Shown here piece after piece: positions 1 to 5,558 of a stretch of 5,558 bases of DNA. The stretch's first letter is position 1; every line of letters starts with the position of its first letter. Below the pieces are notes generated by a model, which worked only from the letters and a program-made list of their open reading frames with translations, was not told where the DNA came from and ran no database searches. The DNA is from Verrucomicrobiales bacterium (GTDB taxonomy: Bacteria > Verrucomicrobiota > Verrucomicrobiia > Limisphaerales > UBA11320), in the NCBI GenBank assembly GCA_003452185.1, contig DMJJ01000137.1, positions 1 to 5,558 of the forward strand, in the 5' to 3' direction. A program made the position numbers and the translations under genes.

Positions 1-1691
1 GTCGGTGCCAGCCCCCCGGCCTGCTGTCGCGGGGGCCTTGCGCCCCCGGAGGAGGGGGAGGCTCCGGCTGGGACCGCCCCGGGGGCGGGAGGGGGGGCGG
101 CGGACGGGGTGAAGAACAGCCGGCCCTCGCGCCCGAGCGGGAGGAAGCCTGCAAACACCCCGATGGTAGTCAGCACCGCAACACAGGTGAAGCCGTAGAG
201 GTAGTGTGCGAACGACGTCCGGAGCGAGTAGAAGGCCGAACCCTTCGTGGAGTTGAGGGTCCGTGCCCCCCGGTTCAGCCAGTTTTGCTTCGCCGGATGG
301 AAGAGAACCCAGAGCTTGGTCAGGGCCGCGATCCAGTCGGAGATCACCTGCAGGGGAATGTAATAGGCCGAGAGACGCCGCCCCTGCTGCCAGGCAATGG
401 CGGCATGGCAGACGCGGGAGCAGAGAACCCAGAGGAAGTAGCCTGCCGCCATCTCCACGTGCCCGGTGCAGAGGGACAGGAGAGCCACGGCGGGCCCGAA
501 GAGCACGGTGATCATGGTGAGGCGCTGGTCGATGAGGCTCCACCAAAGAAAGAACCCGAGGGTGCCCGGCCCCAGCATGATCGCCCTCCAGCCGTGGCGG
601 ACGCTGTTCCCGGACCAGCGCCGGACGTTGGCCATGGCGCGGTGGATCGCCGAGCCGGAGACCACCTCGAACGTCGTGACCATGGCGTCCGGGATGTAAA
701 GCATCCGCTGCCGGTGCTTGGCCAGCCAGTACCAGGTGCTCTTGTCGTCGCCGCTCAACATCTCAAACCGGCCCCAGAGCCAATGGTCGATGTGATCGTG
801 CTCGACCTGCGCCTTGAAGCTCGGATCGGTGACGACGGCGGTGCGAAAGACCGAGAAGCGGCCCGTCAGGCAGAGGAGCTTCCCGGAGTAGGAAACGGAA
901 CACATCGAGCGGTGGCGCAGCCCAAAGCGAAGGGAGGTCCACTCGGCAAACCAGGCCGGGCCTTTCACGAACCCGTTCTCGTTGCTCGTCACCCCGGCGA
1001 CCGGGGGGGAGAGGCGAAACACCGGCAGCACCTTTCGGAGCAGCCCGGGCTGGAACATCGTGTCGCCATCGATGATGACCACCACGCCGTCGGGCCGGGG
1101 CTTCCCACGGCAGATCTCCTCCATGCCGGTCCCCAGGGCCTGACGTTTCCCCTTGTCCCCGCGAAGCAATGTCAGCTCAGGCGGCCAGAGCGTCGCCGGC
1201 TTCCCGGTAGGCCCCCCGCAGCACCGGGCGAAGACCTCCCGGATGTTCGAGTCATCCTGGTCGCAGCCGGTCACCACGATTACGCGGGGACGGGCGGTCA
1301 GCCCCTCCACAGCCGCCAGGTCCTCAAACACCGACGTGAAGACCGCGTCGGTGATCCACGGCTTCTCATGGTAGGTGGTGGCAAGCACGATGACCTCAGG
1401 CACCGGGCCGAACCGCTCCACGGCCAAGGCCGCCTCGCGACGCAGCCTCGGGAAGGCATAATACCGGTAGAGAATCGCCCGTGCGTTCTGCACGAAAAAC
1501 CAGCTCCACCTCCAGCAGGCTATCCCGGCAATGGCAACAAAGACCTCAATCCGCTTCGTAGCCCAGTTGTCCACCCCGCCCATGATGAGAACCATGGCGG
1601 TGCCAAACAGCACCAGCGCGAGCAGCATCAGGAGCTGACGAGGCCAGGGGGCCCCCTCGCGGCAGGTCGACGCCTCACCCGCTGGAATCAT
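1..1691 (-). CDS. alg8: Alg8-like mannuronan (alginate) synthase, family 2 glycosyltransferase; 3' end beyond window
   Basis: The visible 563 codons read without a stop to the left edge, so the gene is partial at its 3' end. Alg8 is the inner-membrane GT2 enzyme that polymerises GDP-mannuronic acid into polymannuronate, working with Alg44 and c-di-GMP. Visible order: two N-terminal membrane segments (about 20-40 and 47-65), a cytoplasmic GT domain with GDKGKR (178-183), the DGD metal/nucleotide motif (D208, D210), a TSNE block (235-238), LTGRFSVFR (275-283), GDDK (D315, D316) and an NVRRW variant of QxxRW (355-359), then LIDQR (386-390) and further membrane segments near 376-404, 412-432, 443-463 and 494-517. 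These blocks match Pseudomonas Alg8 (494 residues) as I remember it. Beyond residue 520 there is a Pro/Ala/Gly-rich tail that Pseudomonas Alg8 lacks. The ATG at 1691 was chosen; an adjacent in-frame GTG at 1694 is equally possible. Synthesis of a related polymer rather than alginate cannot be excluded. Confidence 0.86.
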   Translation of the reverse strand, partial: MIPAGEASTCREGAPWPRQLLMLLALVLFGTAMVLIMGGVDNWATKRIEVFVAIAGIACWRWSWFFVQNARAILYRYYAFPRLRREAALAVERFGPVPEVIVLATTYHEKPWITDAVFTSVFEDLAAVEGLTARPRVIVVTGCDQDDSNIREVFARCCGGPTGKPATLWPPELTLLRGDKGKRQALGTGMEEICRGKPRPDGVVVIIDGDTMFQPGLLRKVLPVFRLSPPVAGVTSNENGFVKGPAWFAEWTSLRFGLRHRSMCSVSYSGKLLCLTGRFSVFRTAVVTDPSFKAQVEHDHIDHWLWGRFEMLSGDDKSTWYWLAKHRQRMLYIPDAMVTTFEVVSGSAIHRAMANVRRWSGNSVRHGWRAIMLGPGTLGFFLWWSLIDQRLTMITVLFGPAVALLSLCTGHVEMAAGYFLWVLCSRVCHAAIAWQQGRRLSAYYIPLQVISDWIAALTKLWVLFHPAKQNWLNRGARTLNSTKGSAFYSLRTSFAHYLYGFTCVAVLTTIGVFAGFLPLGREGRLFFTPSAAPPPAPGAVPAGASPSSGGARPPRQQAGGLAP

Positions 1692-1700
1692 CACGGCCGA

Positions 1701-1708
1701 CCCTCCTT
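1701..1708 (-). promoter_or_regulatory. Strong Shine-Dalgarno site of the Alg8-like gene
   Basis: The minus strand reads AAGGAGGG. The AGGAGG core lies 7 nt before the GTG at 1694 and 10 nt before the ATG at 1691. It fixes the translation start to this GTG-ATG pair but does not decide between the two codons. It contrasts with alaS, which has no comparable site. Confidence 0.8.
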
Positions 1709-1886
1709 GACCCCACATCCAACGGGGACCCTCTGACCGAGAGAATCACCCCCCGGGCCAGCCCCCCATCCCGAAACCTCCAAGAGACTCCAACCTGCAG
1801 GACGGGAATAGACTTTACGACTTACACGGTACATCAGAATTAGCATGGAGAATTGCACTCCCGCGACCGGGTGGCAACTCGCGATG
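1709..1886. other. Upstream region of the Alg8-like gene, no gene seen
   Basis: This stretch would be the 5' leader of the Alg8-like gene if it is transcribed from the candidate promoter at 1887-1915. I see no convincing coding frame, tRNA or terminator in it. I found no clear GAACTT/TCTGA-type AlgU (sigma-22) promoter like the one that drives alginate operons in Pseudomonas. Base composition shifts from GC-rich near the gene to mixed or AT-richer around 1805-1855. Confidence 0.5.
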
Positions 1887-1915
1887 TCTATATTAGAGAA
1901 TTGTTATAATATCAA
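1887..1915 (-). promoter_or_regulatory. Candidate sigma-70 promoter facing the Alg8-like gene
   Basis: On the minus strand, TTGATA (1915-1910) is followed after exactly 17 bases by TATAGA (1892-1887). The -35 box matches consensus at 5 of 6 positions. The -10 box matches at only 4 and lacks the usual final T. It lies in the only AT-rich island of the intergenic region and would give a leader of roughly 190 nt before the start codon. It shares DNA with the plus-strand candidate promoter, so the two could compete. Confidence 0.4.
1902..1910 (+). promoter_or_regulatory. Candidate extended -10 promoter facing alaS
   Basis: TGTTATAAT is a perfect TATAAT box (1905-1910) with the extended TGn element (1902-1904). 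There is no good -35 hexamer 16-18 bases upstream, which is usual for extended -10 promoters. Transcription would start near 1917 and run into the structured stretch at 1917-2125. It would either make a separate small RNA or give alaS a leader of about 320 nt. Confidence 0.55.
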
Positions 1916-1916
1916 G

Positions 1917-2125
1917 ATGCAACCCTCCTTCGCCCGCTCGCGGAGGTGTCGCGGTGGGCGCCATCGTGCGGGCGGGGCCTCCGCCTGTTTTAGTGGCTGG
2001 GCGAAGGCGGTGCCGAGCAGGCCTGGAGGGCTTGGTTCGACTCGTGTTGGGGCTTCGGGGCCCGGGGTGCCAAGGCCCGATACCAACGAACAGCATATAC
2101 CCCCCCGTACCCCGACCTGTTAGCG
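1917..2125 (+). ncRNA. Candidate structured leader or small RNA upstream of alaS, family not recognised
   Basis: Starting just after a TGTTATAAT promoter, the sequence folds by eye into nested arms. A 9-bp perfect stem 1927-1935/1999-2007 encloses a 7-bp perfect stem 1940-1946/1978-1984, which encloses an 8-bp stem 1950-1957/1961-1968 (two G-U pairs, triloop). A second domain has 2028-2035 pairing with 2070-2078 around one bulged G. Further short options are 2063-2068/2109-2114 and 2089-2093/2117-2121; some pairings are mutually exclusive, for example 1923-1928 with 2025-2030. I looked for conserved signatures of tmRNA, RNase P, SRP RNA, 6S RNA and the TPP, cobalamin and c-di-GMP riboswitches and saw none. 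High GC makes chance pairing likely, so this is a candidate only. The 3' end is a guess. Confidence 0.35.
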
Positions 2126-2132
2126 GGAATTT

Positions 2133-2149
2133 CTCATGGAGTTCATGAG
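2133..2149 (+). other. Small perfect hairpin in the alaS leader
   Basis: CTCATG (2133-2138) and CATGAG (2144-2149) form a 6-bp perfect stem with a 5-base loop, GAGTT. No T-run follows, so it is not a typical intrinsic terminator. It sits directly before the G-run array. Confidence 0.4.
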
Positions 2150-2153
2150 CGCC

Positions 2154-2177
2154 GGGAGGGGAGGCGGGGGGGGCGGG
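2154..2177 (+). other. G-quadruplex-type motif upstream of alaS
   Basis: Four G-runs (2154-2156, 2158-2161, 2166-2173, 2175-2177) are separated by loops of 1, 4 and 1 bases. This satisfies the usual G3+N1-7 quadruplex pattern on the plus strand, the same sense as an alaS transcript. It ends 62 bases before the alaS ATG. Whether it folds in DNA or RNA is inference; short G-tracts are common in GC-rich genomes. Confidence 0.5.
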
Positions 2178-2239
2178 TGGCAAAACTTCCACTGGCCTTG
2201 GGTTGGCGGGGTTTCGTATGCTCGGCCCCCTTGTCTGAT

Positions 2240-4984
2240 ATGATGACCAGCACGCAAATCCGTCAGTCGTTTCTCGATTTCTTCCGATCGAACCAGCACA
2301 CCCTGGTTCCGAGTTCGAGCCTGATGCCTGATTCCCCGAACCTTCTCTTCACCAACGCGGGGATGAACCAGTTCGTCCCGATTTTCCTTGGGCAGAAGAA
2401 GGCGGATGTTTCGAAGTGGGCCGGCGTGGTTCCGGGGGTCGACACCCGGGCGGCCGACACGCAGAAGTGCATCCGGGCCGGGGGCAAGCACAACGACCTG
2501 GATGATGTCGGGCTGGACACCTACCACCACACGTTCTTTGAAATGCTGGGGAACTGGTCCTTTGGCGACTATTTCAAGAAGGAGGCGATCGATTGGGCCT
2601 GGGAGCTGGTCACGGGCGTCTGGAAGTTCCCGAAGCACCGGATTTACGCCACCGTTTACAAGCCTGATCCCGCGAAGGGAGATCCAAGCGAGTTCGACCA
2701 GGAGGCCTGGGATTACTGGGCTGAGAAGTTCCGCGCTGCGGGCCTCGACCCCGCCGTCCACATCGTGAACGGGGGGAAGAAGGACAACTTCTGGATGATG
2801 GGGGATACCGGCCCGTGTGGCCCGTGCTCCGAGCTTCATGTCGACCTGACTCCGGCGGGGGACACCCGTGGGGCATTGGTGAACCAGGGGACCGCCGAGT
2901 GCATTGAGATCTGGAACCTGGTGTTCATCCAGTACAACGCGAACCCGGACGGAACGTTCACACCCCTGCCGGCGCGGCACGTCGACACCGGGATGGGATT
3001 CGAGAGGGTGACCTCGATCATCCAGGGGACGAAGGGATTTCAGGACTTTGCCAACGCGAAGATCTCGAATTACGAGACCGACATCTTCCGCCCGATTTTT
3101 GACGAGATCGAGAGGATGAGCGGCCGCAAGTATGGCTCCACCCTGCCGAAGCCCGGCTCGACGGGGGATACCGAGCAGGAGCGCGAGGATGTCGCGTTCC
3201 GGGTGATCGCGGACCACATCCGGACGCTGAGCTTCGCGATTGCGGACGGGATCCAGCCTGGCAACAACGACCGCAACTACGTCCTTCGTCGGATCCTGCG
3301 TCGTGCCGTCCGGTATGGGCGGACCCTGGGATTTCATCAGCCGTTCTTTTACAAGCTGGTCGACGTGCTCTCCGTGACGATGGGGGATGTGTTCCCAGAG
3401 ATCCGGTCCCGGCAGGCGCATGTGCGGGAGGTCCTCAAGCGGGAGGAGGAGGCCTTTAACCGGACGCTCGACCGCGGCATCGAGCTCTTCCAGGAGGAGG
3501 TCCGTTCGATGAAGCCCGGGGAGGTGCTCCGGGGGGCCTTTGTGTTCCGGCTCTACGATGAGCAGGGGTTCCCGCTCGATCTCACGCAGCTCATGGCGCG
3601 CGAGCGCGGGCTCAAGGTGGATGAGTCGGGGTTTGCCCGGCTCATGGAGGAGCAGAAAGCCCAGTCCAAGGCGGCGCAGAAGAAGCAGGTCATCGAGCTT
3701 TCGCAGGTTGAGACCCAGGTTCCCACCGCCTACCTCGGGTATGAAGCCCTGGAGGTCTCCGAGGCGCGGGTGCTCGAAGTTGTGGCCTTGAAGGAGAAGA
3801 CCGCGGTGGTTCTGGACAAGTCCCCGTGCTATGCGGAGATGGGGGGGCAGGTGGGGGATACCGGCGCCATGACCGGAGGCGGCCAGATGTGGCGGGTGGC
3901 CAACACGCAGAAGTCGGGCAACACCTGGCTTCATTTCCTGGAGGGGGGGGATGCCCCCGCGGTTGGGAGCCCGGTGACGATTTCCGTGGATGCCGCCCGG
4001 CGTCTTGCGATCGAGCGCCATCACACGGTGACCCACCTCCTGCATTGGGCCCTGCACGAGGTCGTGAGCAGGGAGGCCACCCAGAAAGGGTCGGCCGTGA
4101 GTCCGGAGAAGCTGACCTTCGACTTCAACAACGGCCCGTTGACCGCCCGCCAGGTGGCCGACGTGGAGCGGTTGGTCAACGAGCGAATCCTCGAGAACGC
4201 CACGGTCTCGTGGACCGAGGTGCCGTATGCGGAGGTCCGGAACCGCAAGGAGATCATGCAGTTCTTCGGCGACAAGTATGGCGAGCAGGTCCGCGTGGTG
4301 CAGATTGGAGGCAAGGCGGGGGGGCTCAACGGCTACTCCATGGAGCTGTGCGGCGGTACCCACACCCGGGCGACCGGGCAGATCGGTCTCTTCCGGATCA
4401 CGGGGGAAAACGCCATCGCTGCGGGGGTGCGGCGTATCGAAGCCGTGGCGGGTGTGGAGGCCTATCGTGCCGCGGTGGAGGAGACGGGCCTGATCCGCTC
4501 GATCGCGGGAAAGGTGGCCTCCCCCGTGCATGAGCTGGAGAAGAAGATCGAGACGCTCCTTGCCCACCAAAAAGAGCTCGAACGGCGGCTCAAGTCGGCG
4601 CAGCAGAAGGAGGCCGCCGGGGTTGCCAAGTCGCTCGTTGCCGCCGCCGCCCCCCTGAACGGCGTTCCGACGATCATCTCCAACCTGGGGGCTGCCGACG
4701 GCGATACGCTCCAGGCCGTGGCGGATGCCGCCAAGAGCCTGTTTGAGGGGGTCATCCTCCTGGCCGGCGTCCACGAAGGGAATGTCGCCCTGGTGGCCGC
4801 TGTGAGCCCGGCATTCACCTCCCGGGTGCAAGCCGGGAAGCTGATCCAGGCTGTTGCGCCGATCGTCGGTGGCAAGGGCGGGGGACGTCCGGACAACGCC
4901 CGTGGGGGCGGCCGCGACGCCGCCAGGCTGGAGGAAGCCCTGGCCAAGGCCCGGGCCTCGATCAGCGGGGCTGGGTCTGCCTAG
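2240..4984 (+). CDS. alaS: Alanyl-tRNA synthetase (AlaRS), complete
   Basis: This cytoplasmic class II synthetase charges tRNA-Ala with alanine and edits Ser/Gly mischarging. At 914 residues it is slightly longer than the E. coli enzyme (about 875). Visible order: catalytic core starting MMTSTQIRQSF, TQKCIRAGGKH near 74, motif 2 region TYHHTFFEMLGNWSFGD at 94-110, WMMGDTGPCGPCSEL at 185-199, motif 3 HVDTGMGFERVTS at 247-259, then the tRNA-recognition helices. The editing domain keeps its zinc ligands: H595 and H599 in HTVTH, and C704 and H708 in CGGTH. A heptad-like coiled coil spans about 764-792, and the C-Ala signature GGKGGGRPDNARGGGRD lies at 877-893. All key residues are present and the frame is intact. 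I chose the ATG at 2240 (a second ATG follows at 2243) because family similarity starts there. The frame opens 21 codons earlier at a GTG (2177) with non-family sequence. No clear Shine-Dalgarno precedes the start. The 3' end overlaps the converging kinase gene. Confidence 0.98.
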   Translation: MMTSTQIRQSFLDFFRSNQHTLVPSSSLMPDSPNLLFTNAGMNQFVPIFLGQKKADVSKWAGVVPGVDTRAADTQKCIRAGGKHNDLDDVGLDTYHHTFFEMLGNWSFGDYFKKEAIDWAWELVTGVWKFPKHRIYATVYKPDPAKGDPSEFDQEAWDYWAEKFRAAGLDPAVHIVNGGKKDNFWMMGDTGPCGPCSELHVDLTPAGDTRGALVNQGTAECIEIWNLVFIQYNANPDGTFTPLPARHVDTGMGFERVTSIIQGTKGFQDFANAKISNYETDIFRPIFDEIERMSGRKYGSTLPKPGSTGDTEQEREDVAFRVIADHIRTLSFAIADGIQPGNNDRNYVLRRILRRAVRYGRTLGFHQPFFYKLVDVLSVTMGDVFPEIRSRQAHVREVLKREEEAFNRTLDRGIELFQEEVRSMKPGEVLRGAFVFRLYDEQGFPLDLTQLMARERGLKVDESGFARLMEEQKAQSKAAQKKQVIELSQVETQVPTAYLGYEALEVSEARVLEVVALKEKTAVVLDKSPCYAEMGGQVGDTGAMTGGGQMWRVANTQKSGNTWLHFLEGGDAPAVGSPVTISVDAARRLAIERHHTVTHLLHWALHEVVSREATQKGSAVSPEKLTFDFNNGPLTARQVADVERLVNERILENATVSWTEVPYAEVRNRKEIMQFFGDKYGEQVRVVQIGGKAGGLNGYSMELCGGTHTRATGQIGLFRITGENAIAAGVRRIEAVAGVEAYRAAVEETGLIRSIAGKVASPVHELEKKIETLLAHQKELERRLKSAQQKEAAGVAKSLVAAAAPLNGVPTIISNLGAADGDTLQAVADAAKSLFEGVILLAGVHEGNVALVAAVSPAFTSRVQAGKLIQAVAPIVGGKGGGRPDNARGGGRDAARLEEALAKARASISGAGSA

Positions 4985-5558
4985 CCCCCGAGGGCGGGTG
5001 GATGGCCCGGGAGAGGGCGCTGCTCAACTCGTCGACGGTGTTCGGCTTCTGCACCAGCTGCGTGATCCCGAGCTCACGGGCCGCGGCCTGGTCCTCCGCC
5101 CGGATGTATCCCGAGGTGAGGATCACCGGGAGGTCGCGCCGGATGCTGAGGATGCGGGAGGCAAGATCGAACCCCATCATCTTCGGCATGCTCAGATCGG
5201 TGATGACCGCTGAGAACTCGTCCGCCCTTGCCTCCAGGACCTGCAACGCCGCCACAGGGTCGGTGAAGGTCTCGCTTCGATAGCCGAGCCGCGTGAGCAC
5301 GCGCTTGGTCAGGAAGATCACCGGCTCCTCATCATCCACGACGAGGATGAGTTCCCCTTTTCCGTTCTGCGACGAGCGCGGCGGGGCGGCGGACGGCGGG
5401 GCTGGCGCGTTGAGGGCTGGGAACAGGAGGGTGAAAGTGCTCCCGGCGCCGGGGCGGCTTTCCACCGAGACCCCTCCTCCGAGCTTTTTCATGATCCCGT
5501 GGACCACCGCCAGCCCGAGGCCCGTTCCCTCGCCCGGGGGCTTGGTGGTGAAGAAGGG
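4962..5558 (-). CDS. Hybrid sensor histidine kinase, C-terminal part (HATPase end plus receiver domain); 5' end beyond window
   Basis: The reading frame enters from the right edge and gives 198 residues before a TGA at 4962-4964; the N-terminal sensor and dimerisation parts are outside. Residues 2-6 (FFTTK) are the F box and 11-19 (GTGLGLAVV) the G2 box of a GHKL ATPase domain, which ends near 47 (FTLLFP). An Ala/Pro/Ser linker (about 48-68) leads to a receiver domain. Its acidic pair is D75/D76 in VVDDEEP, the phospho-acceptor is D121 in TDLSMP, and T148 and K171 (QKP) are the conserved switch and lysine residues, so it should be phosphorylatable. The kinase would autophosphorylate and pass phosphate to its own receiver or on to a partner. 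The signal sensed cannot be told from this fragment. No DNA-binding domain follows the receiver. The gene converges on alaS and overlaps its last 23 bases. Confidence 0.94.
   Translation of the reverse strand, partial: PFFTTKPPGEGTGLGLAVVHGIMKKLGGGVSVESRPGAGSTFTLLFPALNAPAPPSAAPPRSSQNGKGELILVVDDEEPVIFLTKRVLTRLGYRSETFTDPVAALQVLEARADEFSAVITDLSMPKMMGFDLASRILSIRRDLPVILTSGYIRAEDQAAARELGITQLVQKPNTVDELSSALSRAIHPPSGARQTQPR

Noticed and set aside
18..115. G/C homopolymer-rich stretch as a repeat or G-quadruplex element
   Set aside because: The runs are explained as Pro/Gly/Ala codons of the Alg8-like tail on the minus strand. Sequencing error in these runs remains possible and is noted with the tail.
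204..1736. A 510-codon open frame on the plus strand opposite the Alg8-like gene
   Set aside because: The translation is Pro/Gly/Arg/His-rich without any domain, whereas the minus strand carries coherent Alg8 motifs, membrane segments and a Shine-Dalgarno site.
2028..2050. tRNA or tmRNA T-loop, suggested by GGTTCGACTC at 2034-2043
   Set aside because: The flanking five bases on each side do not pair, no acceptor stem or CCA follows, and no tmRNA tag-peptide sequence is present nearby.
2133..2177. Intrinsic terminator from the 2133-2149 hairpin
   Set aside because: The stem is followed by GC-rich and G-run sequence instead of a T-tract.
1845..2192. Small frames in the intergenic region (plus 1845-2123 and 1954-2148, minus 1893-2192 and 1904-2086)
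   Set aside because: They overlap each other on both strands, have Arg/Pro/Gly-rich translations, no convincing ribosome sites and no recognisable family. They also cut through the candidate promoters and stems.
2177..2239. AlaRS translation starting at the GTG at 2177
   Set aside because: The 21 extra residues do not resemble the AlaRS N-terminus, which begins at the ATG pair 2240/2243, and they overlap the G-run leader.
2120..4831. A 903-codon open frame on the minus strand opposite alaS
   Set aside because: It is antisense to a gene with full family motifs. Its translation is Arg/Leu/Gly/His-rich with no recognisable domain. In GC-rich codons the opposite frame seldom meets stops, so long shadow frames are expected.

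Overview
This GC-rich window (by eye in the low-to-mid 60s % GC) holds three protein genes: one complete, and two cut by the window edges. It looks bacterial. The alanyl-tRNA synthetase has the wording and roughly 914-residue length I associate with Verrucomicrobiota (Opitutus-like lineages), for example the N-terminal block around TQKCIRAGGKHNDL followed by the TYHHTFFEMLGNWSFGDYF region. This is recognition from memory, so the phylum is a moderate-confidence inference.

Layout: (1) Positions 1-1691, minus strand: a membrane-bound family 2 glycosyltransferase of the Alg8 (mannuronan/alginate synthase) type. It has a clear Shine-Dalgarno site and runs off the left edge through a Pro/Ala/Gly-rich C-terminal extension. 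(2) Positions 1692-2239: a divergent intergenic region of about 550 bases. An AT-rich island near 1885-1920 holds candidate back-to-back promoters. From about 1917 there is a GC-rich stretch with several nested complementary arms (a candidate structured leader or small RNA), then a small hairpin and a G-quadruplex-type G-run array just upstream of alaS. (3) Positions 2240-4984, plus strand: complete alaS with all hallmark motifs. (4) Positions 4962-5558, minus strand: the C-terminal part of a hybrid sensor histidine kinase (end of the HATPase domain plus a receiver domain). It converges on alaS and overlaps its 3' end by 23 bases.

The three genes do not form one pathway. alaS is housekeeping translation. 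The Alg8-like gene is probably the first gene of a leftward exopolysaccharide operon, and the hybrid kinase is a signalling protein transcribed towards alaS. The points most worth following are the Alg8-type synthase with an unusual tail and no algD directly upstream, and the structured, promoter-bearing intergenic region between it and alaS. No tRNA, rRNA, CRISPR array, insertion sequence or recognised riboswitch was seen.
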